Below, one piece after another: positions 9,020 to 17,242 of a stretch of DNA of 64,000 nt. The translations under genes were made by a program, and so were the position numbers. Under the pieces are notes generated by a model. The model was not told the origin of the DNA and did not search any database. It worked only from the letters and a program-made list of their open reading frames with translations. The DNA comes from Alteromonas gilva (GTDB taxonomy: Bacteria; Pseudomonadota; Gammaproteobacteria; Enterobacterales; Alteromonadaceae). Position 1 is the first letter of the stretch; the number at the start of each line of letters is the position of its first letter. The DNA lies in assembly GCF_028595265.1 (NCBI RefSeq), contig NZ_JAQQXP010000001.1:868001-932000 (forward strand). The letters run 5' to 3'.

Positions 9020-9556
9020 ATGAAAACATTTAGCCCGACGAAGTTTGCTCTGCTGCCGTTATTAGTAGCGGTGTTATTTGGCGCTGCTGGTTGCGACCAG
9101 GCAACAGCGATCTCTGCCAACAAGGACGCGGCGACCCGCCATGGCCTCATCGGCTCAGATTTTCCGATTTTAAGAGCGGTTGAAGTACCGGCTACCAGCA
9201 CGCTGGTTTTTTTAAGCGGTGCGGTGCCCGGAGTGAGTCACCCTGAGGCGCCGCAAGGCACGTTAGCCGCTTATGGTGACACTGAAACACAAACCATCAA
9301 TGTGCTGCATAAAATCGATGACAACCTTAAAAGTCTCGGCTTAACCATGGGGGATGTCATTAAAATGCAGGTGTTTTTAGTGGGCGATCCCGGCCAGGAT
9401 GGCAACATGGATTTTGCCGGTTTTATGCGCGGTTACCGCCAGTTTTTTGGTACACCGGAGCAGCCAAATTTACCCTCGCGCTCGGCGTTTCAGGTCGCCG
9501 GTCTGGCGAATCCTAATTTTTTGGTAGAAATCGAAGTTACCGCGGTAAGACCCTGA
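9020..9556 (+). CDS. RidA-family (YjgF/YER057c/UK114) lipoprotein
   Basis: RidA proteins hydrolyse reactive enamine/imine intermediates, normally in the cytosol. This 178-residue member has a lipoprotein-type signal (KTFSPTKFALLPLLVAVLFGAAGC). Cys25 would be lipidated, although -3 is Ala rather than the usual Leu. Asp at +2 suggests inner-membrane retention by the E. coli Lol rule. The RidA core follows: TLVFLSGAVPG, then INVLHKIDDNLKSLGLTMGDVIKMQVFL, then PSRSAFQVAGL with the Arg that anchors the substrate carboxylate, then FLVEIEVTAV. ATG 9020 has a strong CAGGAGG Shine-Dalgarno. The earlier frame start at 8939 has no such site. Confidence 0.85.
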   Translation: MKTFSPTKFALLPLLVAVLFGAAGCDQATAISANKDAATRHGLIGSDFPILRAVEVPATSTLVFLSGAVPGVSHPEAPQGTLAAYGDTETQTINVLHKIDDNLKSLGLTMGDVIKMQVFLVGDPGQDGNMDFAGFMRGYRQFFGTPEQPNLPSRSAFQVAGLANPNFLVEIEVTAVRP

Positions 9557-9568
9557 ATGGTTCAGACA

Positions 9569-10441
9569 TTATGCAGACGCTGATGGCAACATTGGCCAGC
9601 TAAATAGCAGCATATGGGTAACGTTGAGCCCCCAATGACAGATAATAGCCCAGAGCAAACGGCCGGTTAGCCAATAAATCGTGCCGTATAACAACCCTGC
9701 CAGCGTTGCCAGCAGCATATACCATTCGCCGCCGCTAAAATGCGCCGCGCCAAATACCGCGCTGGCAACTATTAATCCGGCCAGTGGTGTCATTTTTCGC
9801 TGCAGCAAACGTTGTAACCCACCCCGAAACAGCAATTCCTCAGTGACACAGGTATTGAGCAGGTTGGATACCATTAAGGTTGCTATCAGCGGTGTCAGTA
9901 AGGGTTGCCAGTTAACCAGCCCGAGAAGTACCGCGCCCCACAGGATGCCGCTAATGCCGGCAACGGCTGCAAGCCCGGTTTGCCAGTAAGATAGCTGCAG
10001 CGCTCGCGGAACCGGTTGCTTCGATGTTTTGCCCCATACAGACAGCCATTGCATTACCGACCAGGCGACTAACACTTTATCGGTATTCACGTAGAGCGTT
10101 ACGGCAACACTGTCTGGTTTCACCATGCCGTTGGCGGCCAGTATGAATCCCTGATAACCGGGCAGCGTATGGGTAAGCAGTCCCAACGTCAGTACGCCCC
10201 AGCATAGCCATAAAAACCTACTGGCAAGACGCGCCGGGGCAATTGTCCTTAGCAGGTAAGTCAGGCCAATATAAACACTGCCCACCAGGGCGAAAACAAA
10301 GGAGCTTGTTATGCTATGAACTAACCAGATAGCAATAACAGGCGCAACGTAGCGCAGCCATTGCCGGGGTGCCCCCGCACTTAGCAGGATCACCAATGAA
10401 TAACACAGGAAGGCGCTTACAAGAGGGGTTTGTGCTGACAT
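9569..10441 (-). CDS. CPBP-family intramembrane metalloprotease
   Basis: Polytopic inner-membrane protein of 290 residues in the CPBP/CAAX-protease (Abi) family. Diagnostic motifs are EELLFRGGLQRLL (paired Glu, then Arg), FGAAHF (His) and CHWGLNVTHM (His), all in the C-terminal half between hydrophobic helices. Bacterial members are linked to processing or bacteriocin self-immunity, but most are uncharacterised. Start placed at ATG 10441 (SAQTPLVSAF); the longer frame to 10534 adds a non-membrane stretch. It converges on the RidA gene with a 12-base gap. Substrate unknown. Confidence 0.82.
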   Translation of the reverse strand: MSAQTPLVSAFLCYSLVILLSAGAPRQWLRYVAPVIAIWLVHSITSSFVFALVGSVYIGLTYLLRTIAPARLASRFLWLCWGVLTLGLLTHTLPGYQGFILAANGMVKPDSVAVTLYVNTDKVLVAWSVMQWLSVWGKTSKQPVPRALQLSYWQTGLAAVAGISGILWGAVLLGLVNWQPLLTPLIATLMVSNLLNTCVTEELLFRGGLQRLLQRKMTPLAGLIVASAVFGAAHFSGGEWYMLLATLAGLLYGTIYWLTGRLLWAIICHWGLNVTHMLLFSWPMLPSASA

Positions 10442-10605
10442 AGAACGGGCTTTCCAAAAATGTTGAACATGCAAAAAAGGGCTGTTAGCCGGCACTGTAA
10501 CACAGCTGTTTATAGTCACCATACAGCGGAACAACTGCCGCTCATACGGCAGATTGATATAGTGTGGGGGTTCTTACCTAACCGCATTTAACCAGGAGTA
10601 ATAGT

Positions 10606-11223
10606 ATGAGCACTGACTATTCATCCGTATCGGTCTGTGAATATGCCGATGCGTTACCCCGCGAACAATTTATGGATTATGCTATTCACGCTTTGTGGCA
10701 ACCGGCCGCCAGCATCTGTGGGCCTGCCTTTACGGTAAAGTGTCGGCCTGGCGATCATCTTATGTTACACGCCGCGATATACCGGGCTAAACGGGGCGAT
10801 ATTATTGTGGTTGAAGCCGATGATCAATTTGCCCTGGCAGGAGGCAATGTGTGCGCCATTGCTCAGCGCAGAGGAATAGCCGGTTTTGTGATTGATGGCG
10901 TTATCCGCGACCTTGGTGAAGTGCGCGAAATGGGGTTTCCGGTTTATGCGCGCGGAGTTGTGCCCAAGCCCGGGGCAAAAAAATGCGTTGATCCGTTAAA
11001 TCAGCCGGTTAACTGTGGTGGTGTGACAGTGCATCCCGGTGATATCATTGTCGCTGACGAAGAAGGTATTGCTGTGATTCCTAAGGCCAGTGCCGCTGAA
11101 GCCTTTGAAATAGCGCAACAACGCGCCCACAAAGACAGCGCCATGACACTGGATGAGTGGCAGACCAAACACCACGATAATATTGAATCAATCCTCCGCC
11201 AACTGGGGTTTGACGACACCTGA
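10606..11223 (+). CDS. RraA/HMG-aldolase-like family protein
   Basis: Protein of 205 residues in the RraA-like superfamily, which contains the RNase E inhibitor RraA, 4-hydroxy-4-methyl-2-oxoglutarate/CHA aldolases and oxaloacetate decarboxylases. The core GGNVCAIAQRRGIAGFVIDG then VIRDLGEVREMGFPVYARGV gives the GxxR/D arrangement, with Arg-Asp in VIRD as the metal and substrate site of the aldolases. The C-terminus (VTVHPGDIIVADEEGIAVIP) is also typical. It is longer than RraA (161 aa), so an aldolase/decarboxylase-type member is more likely than an RNase E regulator. AGGAG precedes the ATG. The ABC gene follows after 19 bases. Confidence 0.8.
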   Translation: MSTDYSSVSVCEYADALPREQFMDYAIHALWQPAASICGPAFTVKCRPGDHLMLHAAIYRAKRGDIIVVEADDQFALAGGNVCAIAQRRGIAGFVIDGVIRDLGEVREMGFPVYARGVVPKPGAKKCVDPLNQPVNCGGVTVHPGDIIVADEEGIAVIPKASAAEAFEIAQQRAHKDSAMTLDEWQTKHHDNIESILRQLGFDDT

Positions 11224-11242
11224 CCAACTAAAATAGGCCCTG

Positions 11243-13084
11243 ATGTTTTCATTTTTTGAGCGACTCACTAATCCTTTCCCCAGCGAACCGCCAGGCCAGC
11301 CGCCAGCCGGTATGGTGGCATTCTGTAAACACTACACCAGTGGAATGTGGGGCGTTTTACTCACCGTTTCGCTGCTCAGCGCTATTGTTGCCGTACTGGA
11401 AGTGGCGTTGTTTGGTTTTATGGGGACGCTGGTAGACTGGTTTACCGAAAAAGACCGGTCCACCTTTATTGAGCAGGAAAGTACCACCTTAATCGGTATG
11501 GGTCTGGTGATCGTCGTGCTCATTCCTGGCTTTATTTTGTTACGTTCACTATTTTCGCGCCAGTCGCTGCTGGGCAATTATCCCATGCGTATTCGCTGGC
11601 AGGCTCATCGTTACTTACTGGGCCAAAGCCTGACTTTTTTCCATAACGAATTTGCCGGCAGAGTGGCTACCAAAGTGATGCAGACGGCGCTATCGGTGCG
11701 TGAGACTGTGATGAAGCTGCTTGATTTGATGGTCTATATCGGGGTGTATTTCATTTCGATGGTGGCGCTGATCTTTAGCGCCGACTGGCGGTTGAGTGTC
11801 CCCCTGATCATCTGGCTTGGTGTTTACGTGGTGATTTTGCGCATACTGGTACCAAAACTCAAGGAAGTGTCTCAGTATCAGGCCGACGCCCGCTCAATGA
11901 TGACCGGCCGCATTGTTGACAGCTACACCAACATCTCCACAGTAAAACTGTTTTCGCACAGTCAGCGTGAGGCGAATTACGCACGCGAAAGCATGGACAA
12001 GTTTCTGCATACTGTTTATCCGCAAATGCGACTTGTCACTATTTTAGAATTTTGTGTTGAACTCAGTAACGCGATTCTCATTTTTAGTATCGGTGCATTA
12101 TCGGTGTATTTATGGTTGCAGCAGGTTGTCTCCCCTGGAGAGATTGCGCTAGCCGTAAGCCTTTGTCTGCGTCTCAATGGCATGTCTCACTGGGTCATGT
12201 GGGAAGTAGCTTCATTGTTTGAGAATTTAGGCACAGTGCAGGATGGTATCAATACCCTCGCCCAGCCGGTAGAAGTAAAAAATGCTAAACAAGCTGGCCC
12301 GCTAACGGTCACCGGCGGCGAAATCCAGTTCAGCAACATGAGCTTTAGCTACCCGGGCAACAATCACGACCCGGTGCCGGTTTTTGAAAACCTCGATTTA
12401 CATATTAAACCGGGCGAGAAAGTGGGCCTGGTGGGGCGCTCCGGCGCGGGTAAGTCGACTTTGGTTAACCTGTTGCTGCGTTTTTACGACACCACAGAGG
12501 GGAAAATTCTGATTGATGGCCAGGATATCAGTCAGGTGGATCAGGAGTCGTTGCGTGCGCAAATCAGTATGGTGACGCAGGATACCTCGCTAATGCACCG
12601 CTCCGTACGCGACAATATTATTTATGGTCGCAATGATGCCGATGAAGCAGACATGGTAAACGCCGCTGAGCAGGCTGAGGCCTTTGAATTTATTCAGCAG
12701 CTTTCGGATAAGGATGGACGCACCGGCTTTGATGCTCAGGTTGGCGAGCGGGGCGTTAAGCTCTCCGGTGGCCAGCGCCAGCGCATTGCCATCGCCAGAG
12801 TGCTGTTAAAAGATGCACCGCTGCTCATTTTGGATGAAGCGACCTCGGCGCTGGACTCAGAAGTTGAAGCGGCGATTCAGGAGTGCCTCAACAAAGTCAT
12901 GGAGAATAAAACCGTGCTGGCCATTGCCCACCGCTTATCGACCATTGCGCAAATGGATCGGCTGCTGGTATTGGATAACGGCAAAATAGTGGAGCAGGGC
13001 ACACATCAGGAGTTACTCGATAAAGGCGGTATTTACGCCAAGTTATGGGCGCATCAAACAGGCGGATTTATTGGTCTTGAATAA
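11243..13084 (+). CDS. ABC exporter with fused membrane and ATPase domains
   Basis: Half-size type IV ABC transporter of 613 residues. The N-terminal transmembrane domain (about 35-330) has hydrophobic helices such as MWGVLLTVSLLSAIVAVLEVALFGFMG and ISMVALIFSADW. The ATPase domain has Walker A GRSGAGKST, Q-loop MVTQDTSL, signature LSGGQRQRIAIA, Walker B LLILDEATSALD and switch His in AIAHRLST. It would work as a homodimer exporting lipids, peptides or drugs (MsbA/LmrA-like), but the substrate cannot be read from sequence. It sits 19 bases after the RraA-like gene, possibly in one transcript. Confidence 0.9.
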   Translation: MFSFFERLTNPFPSEPPGQPPAGMVAFCKHYTSGMWGVLLTVSLLSAIVAVLEVALFGFMGTLVDWFTEKDRSTFIEQESTTLIGMGLVIVVLIPGFILLRSLFSRQSLLGNYPMRIRWQAHRYLLGQSLTFFHNEFAGRVATKVMQTALSVRETVMKLLDLMVYIGVYFISMVALIFSADWRLSVPLIIWLGVYVVILRILVPKLKEVSQYQADARSMMTGRIVDSYTNISTVKLFSHSQREANYARESMDKFLHTVYPQMRLVTILEFCVELSNAILIFSIGALSVYLWLQQVVSPGEIALAVSLCLRLNGMSHWVMWEVASLFENLGTVQDGINTLAQPVEVKNAKQAGPLTVTGGEIQFSNMSFSYPGNNHDPVPVFENLDLHIKPGEKVGLVGRSGAGKSTLVNLLLRFYDTTEGKILIDGQDISQVDQESLRAQISMVTQDTSLMHRSVRDNIIYGRNDADEADMVNAAEQAEAFEFIQQLSDKDGRTGFDAQVGERGVKLSGGQRQRIAIARVLLKDAPLLILDEATSALDSEVEAAIQECLNKVMENKTVLAIAHRLSTIAQMDRLLVLDNGKIVEQGTHQELLDKGGIYAKLWAHQTGGFIGLE

Positions 13085-13207
13085 TATCAGGCAATCCGGC
13101 CTCCCGGCGCACATAAAACTATCGCCGGAAGCTGCCCGTGAAAATGACAACAAAAGCCGCTACGAGCGATTAACCGGTCTTACGTATAAGGAGTCAATAA
13201 CCCCGAC

Positions 13208-14218
13208 GTGAAACAGCCTATTATGAACCTGAATAAAGTGCCGGCTATCCCTGAACATCAGGCATTTTCAGATGCAACCCTGACCTGGATAGCACGGCAG
13301 AATCTCTGGAACTTATGGGTGCCAGAGGCTTTTGGCGGTGTAGAAAGCGCGCTACAGGAGGGGTTAAGTATATTGCAGTCGCTGGCCCGTACAGATGGCA
13401 GTTTAGGCTGGACGGTTACGTTGTGTGCCGGTGCGAATTTTTTTGTGGGTAATTTACAGCCCGATTTTGCCCGGCAATTATTTAATGGTCAGCCGGTGAT
13501 AATGGGCGGTAGTGGCGGCGTGTTTGGCACTGCAAATCGGCTAACACAGGGTTATAACCTGAACGGGCACTGGCGCTATGCGACCGGCGCGCCCTACTTA
13601 ACCCACTTTACACTCAATGCCGCGTTAACTGAAAACGGCGAGCCGCTCACCAACCCGGATGGTACGGAGGTAGTTAAATCCTTTGTGTTACCTGCTAACC
13701 AGGTGACGGTAACAGAGGACTGGCAAACTATGGGCTTAAAAGCTACCGCAACCCATAGTTTTGACGTAAGCGATGTACAGGTCGATGACGGGCAGAGCTT
13801 TACCTATGATAAGGTGTACTTGCCGCAGCCCTTGTATAAACTGGATTTTGCAGTCTTTGCCGACCTCACGCTGTGGGTAAACTATATCGGCATGGCCGAG
13901 CATTTGTACTCGGAGACGCAAGGGTGTCAGCAATCCGATGTCAGAACGCAATTGCATGCTGCCATTACATCTGCCAATAAGGAAGTGAGCCGACTGGCCA
14001 GTGAGTGCGAACAGCTGGCGGGCAACCACGCCACCTTTGACGACATTGTGGTAAAGGCCGTGCATAACAGCGCCTGTGCATCAGTTGCTGAGCTTACCCG
14101 GGCGGTGGTGGGGGTGTACCCATATCTGGGTATCAGTGCGGCATCACAGGGTAATGTGGTTAACCAGATTTTCAGGGATTACTTTACTGCCACACAACAT
14201 CATATCTTTCACCGATGA
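13208..14218 (+). CDS. Acyl-CoA dehydrogenase-fold flavoprotein
   Basis: Protein of 336 residues in the acyl-CoA dehydrogenase superfamily. The N-terminal helical domain (LWNLWVPEAFGGVESALQEGLSILQSLARTDGSLGWTV) and middle beta domain (GHWRYATGAPYLTHF, MGLKATATHSFDVSDVQV) resemble two-component flavin monooxygenases or nitroalkane-oxidase-like members (HsaA/DszC type) more than beta-oxidation enzymes. The catalytic Glu of true dehydrogenases was not found. GTG 13208 lies 14 bases from AAGGAG (13188-13193); ATG 13223 is the alternative and would give 331 residues. Single gene. Substrate unknown. Confidence 0.7.
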   Translation: MKQPIMNLNKVPAIPEHQAFSDATLTWIARQNLWNLWVPEAFGGVESALQEGLSILQSLARTDGSLGWTVTLCAGANFFVGNLQPDFARQLFNGQPVIMGGSGGVFGTANRLTQGYNLNGHWRYATGAPYLTHFTLNAALTENGEPLTNPDGTEVVKSFVLPANQVTVTEDWQTMGLKATATHSFDVSDVQVDDGQSFTYDKVYLPQPLYKLDFAVFADLTLWVNYIGMAEHLYSETQGCQQSDVRTQLHAAITSANKEVSRLASECEQLAGNHATFDDIVVKAVHNSACASVAELTRAVVGVYPYLGISAASQGNVVNQIFRDYFTATQHHIFHR

Positions 14219-14536
14219 AGCGCGCAGAGCAGCGACAACAAGCGATAAGCAGTATTGTTGTAAAGACTCACCGGCCAGGCTTTACAACGGCCCCGTAATG
14301 CAATGACTGTGCTCACGGATACCTGGTGTTTCTGTGTTAATAAAGCGCTTGTATCTCGGGGCTCTTTAAGTATAATACGCGTCCCTCCCTTGCGAAGCCG
14401 CACTTTTTCACTAAAAAACGAAAAAACTTCACAAGGTGAGTGTAATTAAAATCAGTCTGTAGGTTGATGAATACTAACCCGATTAGTTAAGAATGTGGCG
14501 AGGTTAAACGCCGGCACTTTTAATTATGAGGGAAAT
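14219..14536 (+). other. Intergenic region before tRNA-Trp
   Basis: About 320 bases with no credible open frame. It contains the promoter at 14349-14376 and about 160 bases of AT-rich leader before the tRNA. In many gammaproteobacteria the tRNA-Tyr/Gly/Thr-tufB cluster precedes secE; none of it is present here. Confidence 0.7.
14349..14376 (+). promoter_or_regulatory. Promoter of the tRNA-Trp-secE-nusG unit
   Basis: TTGTAT and TATAAT are separated by 16 bases and followed by the GC-rich discriminator ACGCGTCCC. A GC-rich discriminator is the known hallmark of stable-RNA promoters repressed by ppGpp/DksA. It is about 160 bases upstream of the mature tRNA. Confidence 0.7.
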
Positions 14537-14613
14537 AGGGGTGTAGTTCGAATTGGTAGAACAGCGGTCTCCAAAACCGATGGTTGGGGGTTCGAGTCCC
14601 TCCACCCCTGCCA
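14537..14613 (+). tRNA. tRNA-Trp (anticodon CCA)
   Basis: Cloverleaf with acceptor AGGGGTG/CACCCCT, D-stem GTTC/GAAC, anticodon loop CTCCAAA with CCA at 14571-14573, a five-base variable loop, T-loop TTCGAGT, discriminator G and encoded CCA end (14611-14613). The outermost anticodon-stem pair is a G-A mismatch. It immediately precedes secE, as in related marine gammaproteobacteria, and is probably processed from a tRNA-secE-nusG transcript. Confidence 0.97.
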
Positions 14614-14677
14614 AATTAAATAATGCTGTGTGCGTGCGCGGGCAGTTTGAAGAAAGCCGTATTGCTAGGGTCGTGAA

Positions 14678-15055
14678 ATGAGCGAAAAAACGGAAAATCC
14701 ATCCAATTCAATGGACATGCTAAAGTGGTTAATCGTGTTTGCATTACTGGCAGGCGTTATTACCGCAAACTATATGTACGGTGAAGTGTCTGTACTTTAT
14801 CGTGCCTTAGGCGCGGTTGTGGCTGTTGCGATTGCAGGATTTATCGCTGCTACTACCACCAAAGGTTCGACTTTCCTTACGTTTGCCAAAGATTCGCGGA
14901 TGGAAGTTCGTAAGGTTGTATGGCCTTCACGACAAGAACTTAACCAGACAACGCTTATCGTCATTGTTGCCACCATCATCGCGGCGTTGCTGCTATGGGG
15001 TATTGACGGTATTCTGGTTTGGGTTGTTGGTTTGATTACGGGTATAGGAGCGTAA
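14678..15055 (+). CDS. secE: Preprotein translocase subunit SecE
   Basis: SecE clamps the SecY channel in the SecYEG translocon of the inner membrane. The 125-residue protein is the long, three-helix gammaproteobacterial form: two N-terminal helices (LKWLIVFALLAGVITANYMYG and LYRALGAVVAVAIAGFIAAT), then the conserved amphipathic segment RMEVRKVVWPSRQELNQTT and the final helix IVIVATIIAALLLWGIDGILVWVVG. The VWPSRQE motif is invariant in the family. nusG starts 3 bases after the stop, so they form one operon. Confidence 0.97.
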   Translation: MSEKTENPSNSMDMLKWLIVFALLAGVITANYMYGEVSVLYRALGAVVAVAIAGFIAATTTKGSTFLTFAKDSRMEVRKVVWPSRQELNQTTLIVIVATIIAALLLWGIDGILVWVVGLITGIGA

Positions 15056-15058
15056 AAC

Positions 15059-15610
15059 ATGACTGAAGAGACGCAAAAGAAAAAGCGCTGGTATGTGGTA
15101 CAAGCCTATTCTCAGTACGAGTCACGTGTAAAGAAAACACTGCTTGAATACATCAAAATGCACGAAATGGAAGACTACTTTGGTCAGGTATTAGTACCGA
15201 CCGAAGAAGTGGTCGAAATGCGTGCTGGCCAAAAACGCAAGTCAGAAAGAAAGTTCTACCCGGGTTACGTGCTGGTAGAAATGGAAATGAACGAAGACTC
15301 GTGGCACTTAGTAAAAAGTGTACCGCGCGTGCTGGGTTTCATTGGCGGCACCTCAGATCGCCCAATGCCGATTTCGCAGCGCGAAGCCGATGCAATCTTG
15401 AACCGTCTTGAAGAGTCGGTTGATAAGCCAAAACCAAAAACCTTGTTCGAGCCGGGCGAAGTGGTACGGGTTACCGATGGTCCGTTTGCCGACTTCAACG
15501 GTGTGGTCGAAGAAGTGGATTACGAAAAGAGCCGCGTCAAAGTGTCGGTACTCATCTTTGGTCGTTCTACGCCTGTAGACCTGGAATTCAGCCAGGTAGA
15601 AAAAGGCTAA
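15059..15610 (+). CDS. nusG: Transcription antitermination factor NusG
   Basis: NusG binds the RNA polymerase clamp to suppress pausing and links polymerase to Rho or to ribosomal protein S10. The 183-residue protein has the NGN domain (KRWYVVQAYSQYESRVKKTLLEYI to FYPGYVLVEMEM and VRVLGFIGG-like segments). The C-terminal KOW domain is FEPGEVVRVTDGPFADFNGVVEEVD then SRVKVSVLIFGRSTPVDLEFSQVEK. Length and sequence match E. coli NusG (181). It is followed by a strong intrinsic terminator. Confidence 0.98.
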   Translation: MTEETQKKKRWYVVQAYSQYESRVKKTLLEYIKMHEMEDYFGQVLVPTEEVVEMRAGQKRKSERKFYPGYVLVEMEMNEDSWHLVKSVPRVLGFIGGTSDRPMPISQREADAILNRLEESVDKPKPKTLFEPGEVVRVTDGPFADFNGVVEEVDYEKSRVKVSVLIFGRSTPVDLEFSQVEKG

Positions 15611-15628
15611 AACCAAGGCAATACATTG

Positions 15629-15661
15629 AAAAGCCTTATTATTTTGTAATAAGGCTTTTTT
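15629..15661 (+). terminator. Intrinsic terminator after nusG
   Basis: Perfect 13-bp stem (15629-15641 with 15647-15659) and 5-base loop; the 3' arm runs into TTTTTT. It separates secE-nusG from the ribosomal protein operon, whose own promoter follows. Confidence 0.9.
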
Positions 15662-15697
15662 GCTATTAATAATCAATAAACTATTTTGTACAAGAGG

Positions 15698-15726
15698 TTG
15701 CATCAGGCTATTTGTTAGCCTATAAT
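15698..15726 (+). promoter_or_regulatory. rplK operon promoter
   Basis: TTGCAT and a perfect TATAAT with 17-base spacing, followed by the discriminator TCGCGCCCC. It lies 90 bases upstream of rplK, just after the nusG terminator. The GC-rich discriminator predicts stringent control. Confidence 0.8.
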
Positions 15727-15816
15727 TCGCGCCCCTTTTATTGGAACCGGGGAGCCGATTGAGCGGATAATCTCGATATCTGCAAGGCGTCTGACCCACA
15801 AACGAGAGCATTTAAA

Positions 15817-16245
15817 ATGGCTAAAAAAGTATCAGGCTTAATTAAGCTTCAGGTTGCAGCCGGTGCTGCAAACCCGTCTCCACCAGTTGGTCCTGCATTA
15901 GGTCAACATGGTGTGAACATCATGGAATTCTGTAAGGCTTTCAACGCAAAAACTGAGAGTCTTGAGAAAGGTGCGCCAGTACCAGTAGAAATTACTGTAT
16001 ACGAAGATCGCTCTTTCACATTCGAAACTAAAACGCCTCCTGCTTCTTACCTGCTGAAAAAAGCGGCTGGTATCAAGAGCGGTTCTGGCCGTCCTAACAC
16101 TGAAAAAGTGGGTACTGTTACCCGTGCTCAATTGGAAGAAATCGCCAAAACTAAAGAGCCGGATCTGACAGCTGCTGACCTGGACGCGGCGGTACGTACA
16201 ATTGCGGGTTCTGCTCGCTCCATGGGCTTGAAGGTAGAGGGTTAA
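15817..16245 (+). CDS. rplK: 50S ribosomal protein L11
   Basis: L11 (142 residues, E. coli length) forms the GTPase-associated centre with 23S rRNA and is needed for RelA activation. The N-terminal signature VSGLIKLQVAAGAANPSPPVGPALGQHGVNIMEFCKAFN carries the proline-rich linker region. The C-terminal RNA-binding domain ends in VRTIAGSARSMGLKVEG. First gene after the promoter at 15698, with rplA 4 bases downstream. Confidence 0.99.
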   Translation: MAKKVSGLIKLQVAAGAANPSPPVGPALGQHGVNIMEFCKAFNAKTESLEKGAPVPVEITVYEDRSFTFETKTPPASYLLKKAAGIKSGSGRPNTEKVGTVTRAQLEEIAKTKEPDLTAADLDAAVRTIAGSARSMGLKVEG

Positions 16246-16249
16246 TCGA

Positions 16250-16945
16250 ATGGCTAAATTAACTAAACGTGCACGTATTATTCGTGAAAAAGTTGATGCG
16301 ACTAAAGAGTATGACATCAACGAAGCCGTTGCTCTGCTTAAAGAGTTGGCTACTGCCAACTTCGCTGAAAGCGTAGACGTAGCTGTAAATCTGGGTATCG
16401 ACGCCAAGAAATCTGACCAGAACGTTCGTGGTGCAACAGTACTGCCAAACGGTACGGGTAAAGAAGTACGCGTTGCCGTATTTACGCAAGGTGCAAACGC
16501 TGAAGCCGCTAAAGCTGCCGGTGCCGACATCGTTGGTATGGACGACTTAGCAGAACTGGTTAAGAAAGGCGAAATGAACTTTGACGTGGTTGTTGCCAGC
16601 CCTGACGCGATGCGTGTTGTTGGTCAACTGGGTCAAATCTTAGGTCCACGCGGTCTGATGCCTAACCCTAAAACTGGCACTGTAACACCAGACGTAGCAA
16701 CAGCAGTTAAGAATGCTAAAGCGGGTCAGGTGCGCTACCGTAACGATAAGAACGGTATTATCCACGCCAGCATTGGTAAGATTGCTTTTGAAGCAAATCA
16801 AATCCAGGAAAATTTAGAAGCATTACTGGAAGCCCTGAAGAAAGCTAAGCCTTCGTCAGCTAAAGGTACTTACATCAGAAAAGTTAGCCTAAGCACTACA
16901 ATGGGTGCCGGCGTTGTTCTTGATAAAGGTACTGTGGGCCTGTAA
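16250..16945 (+). CDS. rplA: 50S ribosomal protein L1
   Basis: L1 (231 residues) builds the mobile L1 stalk next to the ribosomal E site. In E. coli it represses its own operon by binding the rplK leader. Characteristic segments are KLTKRARIIREKVDATKEYDINEAV, then GRGLMPNPKTGTVT-like PRGLMPNPKTGTVTPDV, and GQVRYRNDKNGIIHASIGKIAFE with the RNA-contacting basic residues. It follows rplK directly. The stop is followed by a small hairpin and the L10 leader. Confidence 0.99.
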   Translation: MAKLTKRARIIREKVDATKEYDINEAVALLKELATANFAESVDVAVNLGIDAKKSDQNVRGATVLPNGTGKEVRVAVFTQGANAEAAKAAGADIVGMDDLAELVKKGEMNFDVVVASPDAMRVVGQLGQILGPRGLMPNPKTGTVTPDVATAVKNAKAGQVRYRNDKNGIIHASIGKIAFEANQIQENLEALLEALKKAKPSSAKGTYIRKVSLSTTMGAGVVLDKGTVGL

Positions 16946-16953
16946 TGCCCCTT

Positions 16954-16972
16954 ACCGGTATGTAGTACCGGT
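16954..16972 (+). promoter_or_regulatory. Hairpin between rplA and the L10 leader
   Basis: ACCGGTA and TACCGGT flank a 5-base loop (16961-16965), followed by ATTCTCTC rather than a clean T-run. It is more likely a 3'-end or processing/attenuation structure than a full terminator, because no separate rplJ promoter is evident. Confidence 0.5.
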
Positions 16973-16992
16973 ATTCTCTCCGGTTTTGGGTT

Positions 16993-17115
16993 GGAGCCAT
17001 TATATCGCACAGCGAATATTGGCTCCCGTCCTAGACCGCAGGCGTGACACAGTAAAAGAGGTAAGAGAACTTTTACGCTAATGTGTCACTTAATCAAGCA
17101 AGCCTGCGCAGACGG
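16993..17115 (+). promoter_or_regulatory. Ribosomal protein L10 leader (autoregulatory mRNA element)
   Basis: Matches the known L10-L7/L12 binding leader of E. coli rplJL. It has GGAGCC (16993-16998) paired with GGCTCC (17021-17026), then TAGACCGCAGG and the returning CCTGCGCAGACGG. GCAGGC (17038-17043) pairs with GCCTGC (17102-17107). The inner arm has TGACACA/TGTGTCA and GTAAAAG/CTTTTAC pairing. Excess L10-L12 complex is expected to bind here and repress rplJ translation. Two more hairpins (17146-17162 and 17161-17179) lie between it and the rplJ start. Confidence 0.85.
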
Positions 17116-17242
17116 TGGTTTGGACTCAGACTCTCTGGGATAAAAACACCGTAGAGCGGTGTCTTCAATTGGTGAAGACATCAATCTGTGAACCCTGATT
17201 AGGTTGATAACTGGCTTAATCAGATTTTAAGAGGTGAACTCA

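Noticed and set aside
14564..14580. G-A mismatch closing the tRNA-Trp anticodon stem as a sign of a pseudogene
   Set aside because: All other stems, the CCA anticodon and the encoded 3' CCA are intact, and the position next to secE is conserved.
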